Made by a program: the position numbers and the translations under genes. A stretch of 64,000 nt of DNA from Bacillus massiliigorillae. Lineage in GTDB: Bacteria > Bacillota > Bacilli > Bacillales > DSM-1321. This document shows, piece after piece, positions 26,320-34,208 of the stretch. Where the stretch lies: contig NZ_HG428741.1 in NCBI RefSeq assembly GCF_000380245.2, forward strand, positions 312,872 through 376,871, in the 5' to 3' direction. Under the pieces are notes generated by a model that was given only the letters and a program-made list of their open reading frames with translations, made no database searches and was not told the DNA's origin. Numbering within the stretch: the stretch's first letter is position 1; every line of letters begins with the position of its first letter.

Positions 26320-27123
26320 GTGGTTTTGTTTGTTATTACTGTAAGAATGATTAAACGAATGGTGGGAGTGAGAAAACTGAACAAGGGCTGTCCTGAGGAA
26401 TATCCTATTTCATTAATAGTCAATGGATATGAAATTGCTATTTTTCAGCTCACAAAGTTGGATTTAGAAGATTGGGTATATGGCTATTTATATTCAGAAG
26501 GAATTATTACTCATTTATCAGATATTAAGAGTATTCATGTTGAAGAAGAGCAAGGTATTATTCGCGTTGAACTTTCTACGCCTATACAAATCGAAGCTTT
26601 TTTTCAGAAAAAGAAACATTATACAGCTGGGTGTGGAAGAGGTGTTACCTTTTTCTCTATGACAGATGTAAAAAGCTTTCAACCAATCGATGCAAATGTC
26701 CATTATCAATTGAGTTATTTAATGCAGAAGAGAGTAGAATTTTCTAAGCTAACACCACTTTATTTACAAACGGGTGGGATGCATGCTGCTTGTATAGTCG
26801 AACGTAATGGCCAGATTACGGTGCGAGAAGATATTGGTAGACATAATGCAGTTGATAAAATTATAGGACATTGTTTGCGTAATGGATTAAATAGTGAAGA
26901 GCTAGTCATAATGACAACTGGTCGTATTTCTTATGAAATGTTATCAAAAGTGGCAAAATTCGGATTCCCTGTAGCTTTATCAAGAACAGCGGCTACGAAA
27001 CAAGCTGTTCAATTAGCAAAGTTCTTGCAAATTGAATTGATTGGATATGTAAGAGGGAAAATGTCGATACCATACACATCGTTTGGAAGAGTGACGAATG
27101 ATGTTATTAGTAATAAGAAATAG
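26320..27123 (+). CDS. fdhD: Formate dehydrogenase sulfurtransferase/accessory protein FdhD
   Basis: 267 residues if started at the GTG at 26320; an ATG at 26359 or even a CTG at 26377 (eight bases after GGGAG) are alternatives, since homologous sequence begins near 'EEYPISLIVNGYE'. FdhD passes sulfur from a cysteine desulfurase to the molybdenum cofactor of formate dehydrogenase. Family motifs include 'YTAGCGRGVTFF', 'TGGMHAACIV' and 'REDIGRHNAVDKIIGHCL'. The usual CxxC loop is reduced to one Cys (about residue 105). It is followed by fdhF, separated by a hairpin. Confidence 0.9.
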   Translation: MVLFVITVRMIKRMVGVRKLNKGCPEEYPISLIVNGYEIAIFQLTKLDLEDWVYGYLYSEGIITHLSDIKSIHVEEEQGIIRVELSTPIQIEAFFQKKKHYTAGCGRGVTFFSMTDVKSFQPIDANVHYQLSYLMQKRVEFSKLTPLYLQTGGMHAACIVERNGQITVREDIGRHNAVDKIIGHCLRNGLNSEELVIMTTGRISYEMLSKVAKFGFPVALSRTAATKQAVQLAKFLQIELIGYVRGKMSIPYTSFGRVTNDVISNKK

Positions 27124-27164
27124 AAATTAAGATTGTTAAATTAGCGAGACTAAACAAGCGTAAA

Positions 27165-27206
27165 AGGATGTTCGGAGAGTAATTAAAATTCACTTTTCGA
27201 ATGCCT
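27165..27206 (+). terminator. Hairpin between fdhD and fdhF
   Basis: TTCGGAGAGT (27171-27180) pairs with ACTTTTCGAA (27192-27201), with extra outer pairs and a T-rich tail. It may attenuate transcription into fdhF, whose ribosome-binding site lies 20 bases further on. Confidence 0.5.
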
Positions 27207-27239
27207 CTTATATATTTTTGTGTGAAGGAGGAAAATAAA

Positions 27240-30215
27240 ATGAACGTTACAAGAAGGCAATTCTTGAAGCTTTCTGGTGCAATGGCTGCTACATTAGCTG
27301 TAGTTGAACTTGGGTTTGACGATATGAAGGCACAAGCAAGCGCTAAGCAATTGAAAATTGCTAAGCTTAAGCCAACACCAACGATTTGTCCGTATTGTGC
27401 AGTTGGATGTGGAATTTTAGTATATTCGAATGAAAAAGATGTCGTGTATACAGAAGGAGATCCAGATCATCCAATTAATCAAGGGACACTATGCAGTAAG
27501 GGAACTACGGTAAGGCAGGTGTATACGTCTGATCGACGTGTGAAAAAGCCGATGTACCGTGCCCCTGGAAGTGATAAGTGGGAAGAAAAAGATTGGAATT
27601 GGACATTAAATAAAATTGCAGAAAAAATGAAAGAAACACGTGATCGTACATTTATTACAAATGAAAATGGTATGACTGTTAATAAAACAGAAGCGATTGC
27701 ATGTTTAGGTGGCGCAGCATTAGACAATGAAGAAACGTATTTATTATCTAAGTTTATGCGTGCTGGTATGGGCTTGACCTATATCGAACACCAGGCGAGG
27801 ATATGACACTCGTCAACGGTTGCCGGTCTGGCACCTTCATTTGGTCGTGGAGCAATGACAAATCATTGGACTGATCTTCAGCATTCGGATTGCATTTTAA
27901 TTATGGGTGCGAATCCAGCAGAAAATCATCCAATTAGTTTTAGATGGATTTTAAAAGCAAGAGAAAATGGTGGAAAGATTCTTTCGGTTGATCCACGTTT
28001 TACACGTTCTTCTTCTCAAGCGGATGTGTATGCTCAGCTTCGTTCAGGAACAGATATCGCCTTCATGGGTGGACTAATTAAATATATTATTGATAATAAG
28101 CTTTACCATGAAGAATATGTGAAAGCATATACAAATGCTTCCACTATTGTAGCGGATGATTATTCTTTTGAAGATGGTATATTCAATCATTATGATGAAG
28201 CTGCAAGAAACTATGACAAAACAAAATGGGTCTACAAGAAAGATAAAGACGGTAATGTTATGAAAGATCCGACTTTACAGGATCCACGATGTGTTTTTCA
28301 AGTAATGAAGAAGCATTATGATCGTTATGACATCGATACAGTTGTCAAAATGACAGGAACACCTAAAGAGAAGTACTTAGAAATTATTGAGAATTTTGCA
28401 GCTACAGGTAAGGCAGGAAAGAGCGGAACGATTCTTTATGCCATGGGTGCAACTCAACATACAGTTGGCTCGCAAAATGTCCGTATTTACGCGATTGTTC
28501 AATTATTGTTAGGTAATATAGGCGTTCCTGGTGGTGGAGTAAATGCATTACGTGGAGAATCGAATGTACAAGGTTCTACGGATTTTGGCTTACTATACCA
28601 CAATGTTACAGGATATATGGAAACGCCAACTTGTGCACCAACTGATGCAAAACTTAATACATTTTTAGAGAGAATTACACCTAAATCTGGTTTCTATACA
28701 AATAAGCCAAAGTTCTATGTAAGTTTACTGAAAGCATATTACGGTGACCAAGCAACAGCAAGTAATGAATTTGGCTATCACTATATGCCGAAGTTAACAC
28801 CGAAGAAAGATTATTCACATATGAAAATCTTTGAAAATATGTCAAAGGGCGAGATTGAAGGTTTATTATTGTTCGGATCTAACCCTGTTGTAGGTGGTCC
28901 TTCTACGAATAAGGAGAAGGGTGCACTTAAGAAGTTAAAATGGATGGTAGCAGTAGATTTATGGGAAACAGAAACATCTGCATTCTGGCAAAAGAAAGCA
29001 GGCAGTGATCCTTCATCTATTGATACGGAAGTATTCTTCTTACCAGCATGTGGTTCGTTTGAGAAAGAAGGAACTGTTTCAAATAGTGGACGCTGGATGC
29101 AATATCGTTGGCAAGCAATTGAACCAAAGCATGAGTCAAAAGCTGATTTAGAAATAATCCATATGCTAGCACGACGTGTAAAAGGACTATATGAAGCTAG
29201 TGTAAATCCAGCTGATATGCCAATGAAAGCGATGACGTGGGATTATGGAGAAACAGATCATCCGGATATTGATTTAATTAGCCGAGAAATCAATGGCTAT
29301 GATACGAAAACAAAGCAGCAGGTTCCTGCCTTTGGTAAGCTACAGGATGATGGGTCTACATGTAGTGGTAACTGGATTTACTGTGGATTCTATCCAGAAA
29401 ACGAGAATCTTTCAAAACGTCGTGATAACACCGATGAAGGTATGGGTAATTTCTTGAATTGGTCATTTGCATGGCCGATGAATAGACGTATCCTATATAA
29501 TCGTGCTTCATGTGATGTGAATGGAAAGCCTTGGTCAGAGGATAAAGTAGTTATTTATTGGGATGCTGCTAAGAAAGAATGGGTAGGTAATGATGTACCT
29601 GACTTTGCTAAGGATAAAGCACCTACAGCGGAAGGTGGACTAGATCCTTTTATCATGAATGCTGATGGTAAAGGGGCTTTATATGCTGCTATGGCTGAAG
29701 GACCTTTCCCTGAGCATTATGAACCATATGAAAGTCCGACAAAGAACTTGTTCTCTCGTGTTCAGTTAAATCCAGCTGTACAAATACCTGCAAAAGGATT
29801 CGATACGAAGGGAAGTAAGAAGAAGTATCCTATCGTTGCAACGACTTATCGTATGTCTGAGCACTGGCAATCTGGTGCTATGACACGTAACCAAGCATGG
29901 CTTTCAGAGTTAGTAAGTCATATGTTCATAGAAGTTGGTGAAGATTTAGCGAAGGAGAAGGGCATTAACAATAAAGACCGCATTATCGTCACTTCTGCTC
30001 GTGGAGAAATCGAAGCATATGCACTTGTAACAAAACGATTCAAGCCGCATCAAGTTGATGGTGAAAAAGTTCATCAAATTGGTATGCCTTGGTGTTTTGG
30101 TTATAAAGGAATTGTTACTGGTGCTACTGCAAATACATTAACGCCGCATATTGGTGATGCTAACTGCAGCATTCCTGAATTTAAAGCATTCCTGTGCGAT
30201 ATTAGGAGGGCATAA
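27240..30215 (+). CDS. fdhF: Selenocysteine formate dehydrogenase, catalytic alpha subunit (UGA recoded at Sec189)
   Basis: 991 residues if the in-frame TGA at 27804-27806 is read as selenocysteine. The ATG at 27240 has GGAGG upstream. A twin-arginine signal 'RRQFLKLSG' shows export of the folded enzyme. The [4Fe-4S] ligands are C50, C53, C57 and C85. The frame runs 'EHQARI', Sec, 'HSSTVAGLAPSFGRGAMTNH', the exact context of Sec/Cys in molybdopterin formate dehydrogenases. Two C-terminal molybdopterin-binding regions follow (for example 'RMSEHWQSGAMTRN'). It oxidises formate to CO2 outside the membrane and passes electrons to FdhB. It should not be read as two genes or a pseudogene: both sides of the TGA are fully conserved and the recoding genes are nearby. 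Confidence 0.95.
27804..27842 (+). promoter_or_regulatory. Bacterial SECIS element with the Sec UGA codon
   Basis: Just after the TGA, GGT (27818-27820), a bulged T (27821) and GCC (27822-27824) pair with GGC and ACC (27830-27835) around the loop GGTCT (27825-27829). A bulged U and a GGUCU loop are the features that SelB recognises in the E. coli fdhF SECIS. Confidence 0.9.
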
Positions 30216-30217
30216 GG

Positions 30218-31042
30218 ATGGAATATGTGAAATTTATAGATGTCACGAAATGCGATGGTTGTCGAGCATGTATGGTAGCGTGTAAAAACTGGAACGACCT
30301 TCCTGCTGAAAATGAAGCATTTCATGGAAGTTATCAATCTCATGAAGAGTTAACAGCGAATACGTGGAATGTTATTACATTTTTGGAGCAAGAGCAAAAG
30401 GATGGCAGTTTAAATTGGTTATTCCGTCACATGTCTTGTCTTCATTGTGGACAAGCTGCTTGTGAAAAGGCATGTCCAGAGTCAGCGATTAGTCATTCAA
30501 AGTTTGGTTCAGTTGTCATTGATCCTGAAAAATGTGTAGGTTGCGGATATTGTGTACAAAACTGTACATTCGATGTTGTGAAACTAGCCACATATAAAGA
30601 TAAAAACGGTAAAGAGTATCGTAAAGCGCAAAAATGTACACTTTGTACAGATCGACTAGAGCAAGGATTACAGCCGGCATGTGTAACAGCTTGTCATACA
30701 GACTGTCTTGTTTATGGCGATAGAAATCAAATATTGAAAGAAGCACAAGTACGTTTAACGAAAGTGAAGAATCGTTTTCCAAATGCGAATATTTATAATC
30801 CTCAAGGTATTGATGGAACGGGTACGGTATATTTATTAGCAGATAAGCCGAGCGTTTATGGTTTACCTGAAGATCCACAAGTACCACTTTCGCAAATTGT
30901 TTGGAAGGATTATGCACAGCCACTGGGCAAAGCAATGCTAGGTGTAACTACGATGGCAGTAGTAGGTGCGATGGTATCGAATAAATTCTTTAATCGTAAA
31001 GGTTCAGAGCATGAAGGAGGGCATGACCATGAGCAAGATTAG
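30218..31042 (+). CDS. fdhB: Formate dehydrogenase iron-sulfur beta subunit
   Basis: 274 residues, two bases after fdhF, with AGGAGGG before it. It has four ferredoxin-type cysteine clusters: 'CDGCRACMVACK', 'CLHCGQAACEKACP', 'CVGCGYCVQNC' and 'CTLCTDRLEQGLQPACVTAC'. These hold four [4Fe-4S] centres carrying electrons from FdhF to the membrane subunit. A C-terminal hydrophobic segment (about 240-260, 'AMLGVTTMAVVGAMV') anchors it, as in E. coli FdnH. It ends in a His/Asp-rich tail. Confidence 0.95.
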   Translation: MEYVKFIDVTKCDGCRACMVACKNWNDLPAENEAFHGSYQSHEELTANTWNVITFLEQEQKDGSLNWLFRHMSCLHCGQAACEKACPESAISHSKFGSVVIDPEKCVGCGYCVQNCTFDVVKLATYKDKNGKEYRKAQKCTLCTDRLEQGLQPACVTACHTDCLVYGDRNQILKEAQVRLTKVKNRFPNANIYNPQGIDGTGTVYLLADKPSVYGLPEDPQVPLSQIVWKDYAQPLGKAMLGVTTMAVVGAMVSNKFFNRKGSEHEGGHDHEQD

Positions 31043-31712
31043 CAGTGATGGAAAATATGTCAAACGCTTTAGCAAATCGGTTATTATTGCTCATTGGATG
31101 AATGCAATTGCCTTCTTTGGTCTCTATATTTCTGCTTTACCGATGTATACGGAATTTTTTGATTGGCTCTATCCGCTTTTTGGAGGGCCAGCTGGAGCAC
31201 GATTATTCCATAGAGTATGTGCTGTTGTGTTTTTCATCCCGACCATATTCGTACTATTAACAGATCCGAAGAGCTTTATTTATTGGATTAAACAAATTTT
31301 CACTTGGAAAAAGCATGATTTTCAATTTTTCTTAGAGTTTCCTAAAGAATTTTTTGGGAAGCATGCGAATGTGCCAAAGCAAGATTTTTACAATGCAGGT
31401 GAAAAGGTCAATTCATTACTACAAATTTTAATGACGATTCTAATAATGGGATCTGGCCTTGTGATGTGGTTCCCACAATTCTTCCCACACGGTGTGGTAA
31501 TGTGGGCATATCCAATGCATAATATTGGCTTAGGTTTAGCAACAGCGGTTGTTGTAGGGCATGTTTACTTGTCTATAGGTCACCCTAATTCAAGACCTTC
31601 CATGCGAGGTATTACGAAGGGTGATGTAGATATTAAGTATGCGAAAGCTCACCATGGTCGCTGGTATGATGAAGTAATGGAAGAGGAAAAGAAGAATAAG
31701 AAAGAAGCATAA
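31029..31712 (+). CDS. fdhI: Formate dehydrogenase cytochrome b gamma subunit
   Basis: 227 residues. I chose the ATG at 31029 because GGAGGG lies eight bases upstream; the frame is open further up but that part overlaps fdhB. About four membrane segments. Candidate heme b histidines are in 'IIAHWMNA', 'LFHRVCA', 'HNIGLG' and 'VVGHVYLSIGHP'. This subunit takes electrons from FdhB to menaquinone. It overlaps fdhB by 14 bases and is followed by a terminator. The assignment is firm by context; the individual heme ligands are inferred. Confidence 0.92.
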   Translation: MSKISSDGKYVKRFSKSVIIAHWMNAIAFFGLYISALPMYTEFFDWLYPLFGGPAGARLFHRVCAVVFFIPTIFVLLTDPKSFIYWIKQIFTWKKHDFQFFLEFPKEFFGKHANVPKQDFYNAGEKVNSLLQILMTILIMGSGLVMWFPQFFPHGVVMWAYPMHNIGLGLATAVVVGHVYLSIGHPNSRPSMRGITKGDVDIKYAKAHHGRWYDEVMEEEKKNKKEA

Positions 31713-31718
31713 GAACAG

Positions 31719-31754
31719 AAGGGAAGAACAGCATTTTGTCGTTCTTTCCTTTTG
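31719..31754 (+). terminator. Terminator after the fdh structural genes
   Basis: AAGGGAAGAAC (about 31719-31729) pairs with GTTCTTTCCTT (31741-31751) with one G-T pair, followed by TTT. Confidence 0.75.
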
Positions 31755-31773
31755 CTATAAGTTATGTATGTTT

Positions 31774-31937
31774 ATAAATTTGCGTGGTGTCTAGCTTCAT
31801 CGCCCAGCTCCAAGTGGACTTCACCATTCTTCCTCTGATAAGTCAACATCGAATCGCTTACCAGCTCTTCGTGTTTCCTTTATCTCGGTCGAAGGGCTCC
31901 AGTCTATACGGAGCTAATCGGGCGCTTACGCTTTTCT
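31774..31937. repeat. Structured intergenic repeat, copy C
   Basis: It starts 'ATAAATTTGCG' and 'GTGTCTAGCTTCA' and ends 'GGGCGCTTACGCTTTTC'. GCCCAGCTCC (31802-31811) pairs with GGAGCT and GGGC (31910-31923). These opening and closing phrases are common in dispersed intergenic repeats of Bacillus and Geobacillus. It lies between fdhI and fdhE and has no open frame. Confidence 0.65.
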
Positions 31938-31974
31938 GATAAACAAGATATTCACTTTGAAAAGAGGGTTTTGG

Positions 31975-32769
31975 ATGACAGTAGATCAAGCAAGTTCACA
32001 TGATTATCTACAAATACAGAAAGATCTTGTGACTATGCAAGAAAAATGGATGGAGCAAATTAATGTCCAATTAGTTGATAAAAAATATCCAGTAAACGCG
32101 CCTTTATTACCGGAAGTAGAGTTTCAAGGCGATATTCAGTCATATAAACAGTGTTTGCTTGAGACAATGGAATATTTAGAGAATCAAAGACCCGCTCTTA
32201 AACCACAGTTATCAATCATTAAAGAAAAATTGACAGAAGAAAACTGTAGAAAATGGTTTGAAGCAGCTATTATGATGAATGAATTTTATTTTGAGCACTT
32301 TGCTGAGGAAAGCGAAGTTGAAAAGTGGTTACCAGTCTTTTTAGCTGAGAGTACGTCACGAGTGTATATTAGACAAGCTGTAAATCAACTTCAAGAAGAG
32401 CTCTCAAAAAGCCAAGTAAAAGGGTGTTGTCCAGCTTGTGGTGAACCACCTCGCTTAGCAATCGTCGGAAAAAATGGTGGTAAAGAACTTGTATGTCCAC
32501 GCTGTTATTATTCTTGGAAACAGAAAAAAATTAGTTGTGCTTATTGTGACAATGATGACCATGAACAAATTATTATTATGAAGCCGGAAGGACAAGAGAG
32601 AGAGCAAATTATTGCTTGTGATTGCTGTAAAAATTACACGAAAGTCATTGATACCCGAGTTATGCTTGAAAAGTTAACACCTGAAATTCTTGATTTAACG
32701 ACTATTCATCTAGATTATATTGCTCAAGAAGAAGGCTATGTATTAGGTGAAGAAGAGCTTACTATATAA
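31975..32769 (+). CDS. fdhE: Formate dehydrogenase maturation protein FdhE
   Basis: 264 residues from the ATG at 31975, with AAAGAGGG seven bases upstream. The family zinc/iron sites are 'CCPACGEPPRLAIVG', 'VCPRCYYSWKQ', 'CAYCDND' and 'CDCCKNY'. FdhE is a rubredoxin-like protein that binds the Tat-exported catalytic subunit and is needed for formate dehydrogenase activity. It sits apart from the structural genes by a terminator and a repeat, so it may have its own promoter. The N-terminal helical half is diverged but the cysteine pattern is clear. Confidence 0.92.
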   Translation: MTVDQASSHDYLQIQKDLVTMQEKWMEQINVQLVDKKYPVNAPLLPEVEFQGDIQSYKQCLLETMEYLENQRPALKPQLSIIKEKLTEENCRKWFEAAIMMNEFYFEHFAEESEVEKWLPVFLAESTSRVYIRQAVNQLQEELSKSQVKGCCPACGEPPRLAIVGKNGGKELVCPRCYYSWKQKKISCAYCDNDDHEQIIIMKPEGQEREQIIACDCCKNYTKVIDTRVMLEKLTPEILDLTTIHLDYIAQEEGYVLGEEELTI

Positions 32770-32785
32770 TATTCTAGATTGAATA

Positions 32786-32931
32786 AAGGCATTTATCCCG
32801 TTCAAACAGGCGCTAAGACTCTCAATTCAAAACGGAAGCGAATGCAAGGCGTTTAAGTGGGAGATCAAGCGCCTGTAAGAACCCGATTGGTTCAACTCAT
32901 GCTCGGTGGGGGATGAATGCCTCCCACCGAG
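32786..32931. ncRNA. Structured non-coding element upstream of moeA
   Basis: CAGGCGCT (32807-32814) pairs with AGCGCCTG (32868-32875), and a terminal hairpin pairs CTCGGTGGG (32902-32910) with CCCACCGAG (32923-32931). There is no T tract and no open frame. It could be a moeA leader RNA, or a non-coding remnant of a mobile element. The same terminal hairpin type occurs at 42026 and 52699, away from molybdenum genes, which argues against a cofactor riboswitch. Confidence 0.45.
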
Positions 32932-32965
32932 TAAAGTTTCACTTTATTTTAAAGGTGTGAGTTAT

Positions 32966-34198
32966 GTGAAGTTTTTTCAAGTGAAAACAGTTGAGGAAAC
33001 AATAGGCTTAATAGAATCTTATATTCCAAATATAAAAGATGTAGAAAAAATTTCGTTATGGAATGCAAGTGGAAGAGTAGTAGCGCAGGATGTGATTGTT
33101 CGTGAAAATGTTCCGAGTTTTCGACGCTCATCTGTAGATGGATATGCTGTTAAAGCAGAGGATACTTTTGGAGCTTCAGAAAGTATGCCAGCCTTTTTGT
33201 CCGTGAAAGGCGAAGTGAGAATGGGTGAGGAAGTAACGTACACGCTACAAAAAGGGGAAGCGGTTTATGTCCCAACTGGCGGAATGCTCCCGAATGGTAG
33301 CGATACGATGGTTATGATTGAACATTGTGAACAGATGAATGAGTTATTAAACATATACCGTCAGGCTGTCCCAAATGAACATGTCGTTTTTCCTGGGGAA
33401 GACTTGAAAGAAGGAGAAATACTTGTTAAGAAACAGACAAAGCTTCGTCCGCAAGAAATAGGAGCTCTAGCTTCTCAAGGGATAGAAGAAGTTCCCGTCT
33501 TTCGTCGACCAATAGTAGGCTATCTATCTACTGGAGATGAAATTGTGTCCTTTAATAGGGAAGCTATTTCAACAGGTGAAATTCGAGATAGTAATGCACT
33601 AACTATTGGTACTATGACTGAACAGTGGGGTTATGAATTTGTATATGGTGGTATTGTACCAGATGATGAATCAGAGCTGAAAAAAAAATCAGAGGAGCTA
33701 TTACAAAAAGTAGATTGTCTAGTTTTATCTGGTGGTAGTTCTGTTGGAACAAAAGATTATTCTGTATCAGTCATTGATTCTTTAGGTAAACCAGGCGTAT
33801 TTGTTCATGGAGTAGCAGTAAAGCCGGGGAAACCTACTATTCTGTCATGTGCTAATGATAAAGCAATTATAGGGCTTCCAGGTCACCCTGCCTCAGCCAT
33901 GGTTATTTATATGTTGTTTGGTCGTAAGATTTTAACAAAGCTAACAGGTGAGAAAAAGGAACAGCGATTGGATTATATGAGTGCAATCTCAACAAAACGT
34001 TTACCTTCTGTAACAGGAAGAACAGATTATATTCGTGTAAAGTTGACTGAAGAAAGCGGGCAAATGTACGCGGAACCTGTTCATGGTAAATCTGGTTTGC
34101 TTTTTACAATGGTAGCAAGTGATGGACTATTAGAAATTCCTTCAGCTAAAGAAGGAATTGATAAGGGAGAAGTAGTAAAAGTTATTAAATTAAATTAG
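32966..34198 (+). CDS. moeA: Molybdopterin molybdenumtransferase MoeA
   Basis: 410 residues, the normal MoeA length, from a GTG at 32966 with AAAGGTG eight bases upstream. It inserts molybdate or tungstate into adenylylated molybdopterin. The motifs are 'RRSSVDGYAVKAEDT', 'GEIRDSNALTIG', 'VLSGGSSVGTKDYS' and 'GLPGHPASA'. It is followed 10 bases later by a second, fused MoeA. The pair lies downstream of fdhE. Confidence 0.95.
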   Translation: MKFFQVKTVEETIGLIESYIPNIKDVEKISLWNASGRVVAQDVIVRENVPSFRRSSVDGYAVKAEDTFGASESMPAFLSVKGEVRMGEEVTYTLQKGEAVYVPTGGMLPNGSDTMVMIEHCEQMNELLNIYRQAVPNEHVVFPGEDLKEGEILVKKQTKLRPQEIGALASQGIEEVPVFRRPIVGYLSTGDEIVSFNREAISTGEIRDSNALTIGTMTEQWGYEFVYGGIVPDDESELKKKSEELLQKVDCLVLSGGSSVGTKDYSVSVIDSLGKPGVFVHGVAVKPGKPTILSCANDKAIIGLPGHPASAMVIYMLFGRKILTKLTGEKKEQRLDYMSAISTKRLPSVTGRTDYIRVKLTEESGQMYAEPVHGKSGLLFTMVASDGLLEIPSAKEGIDKGEVVKVIKLN

Positions 34199-34208
34199 GT
34201 GTGAATGT

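Noticed and set aside
27201..27855. fdhF as two genes or as a nonsense-mutated pseudogene
   Set aside because: The frame is the same on both sides of the TGA, conserved residues run right up to it and beyond, a SECIS hairpin follows, and selA, tRNA-Sec and selB are nearby.
32786..32931. Molybdenum-cofactor riboswitch before moeA
   Set aside because: I could not match the known core of that riboswitch, and the end hairpin type also occurs at two places unrelated to molybdenum.
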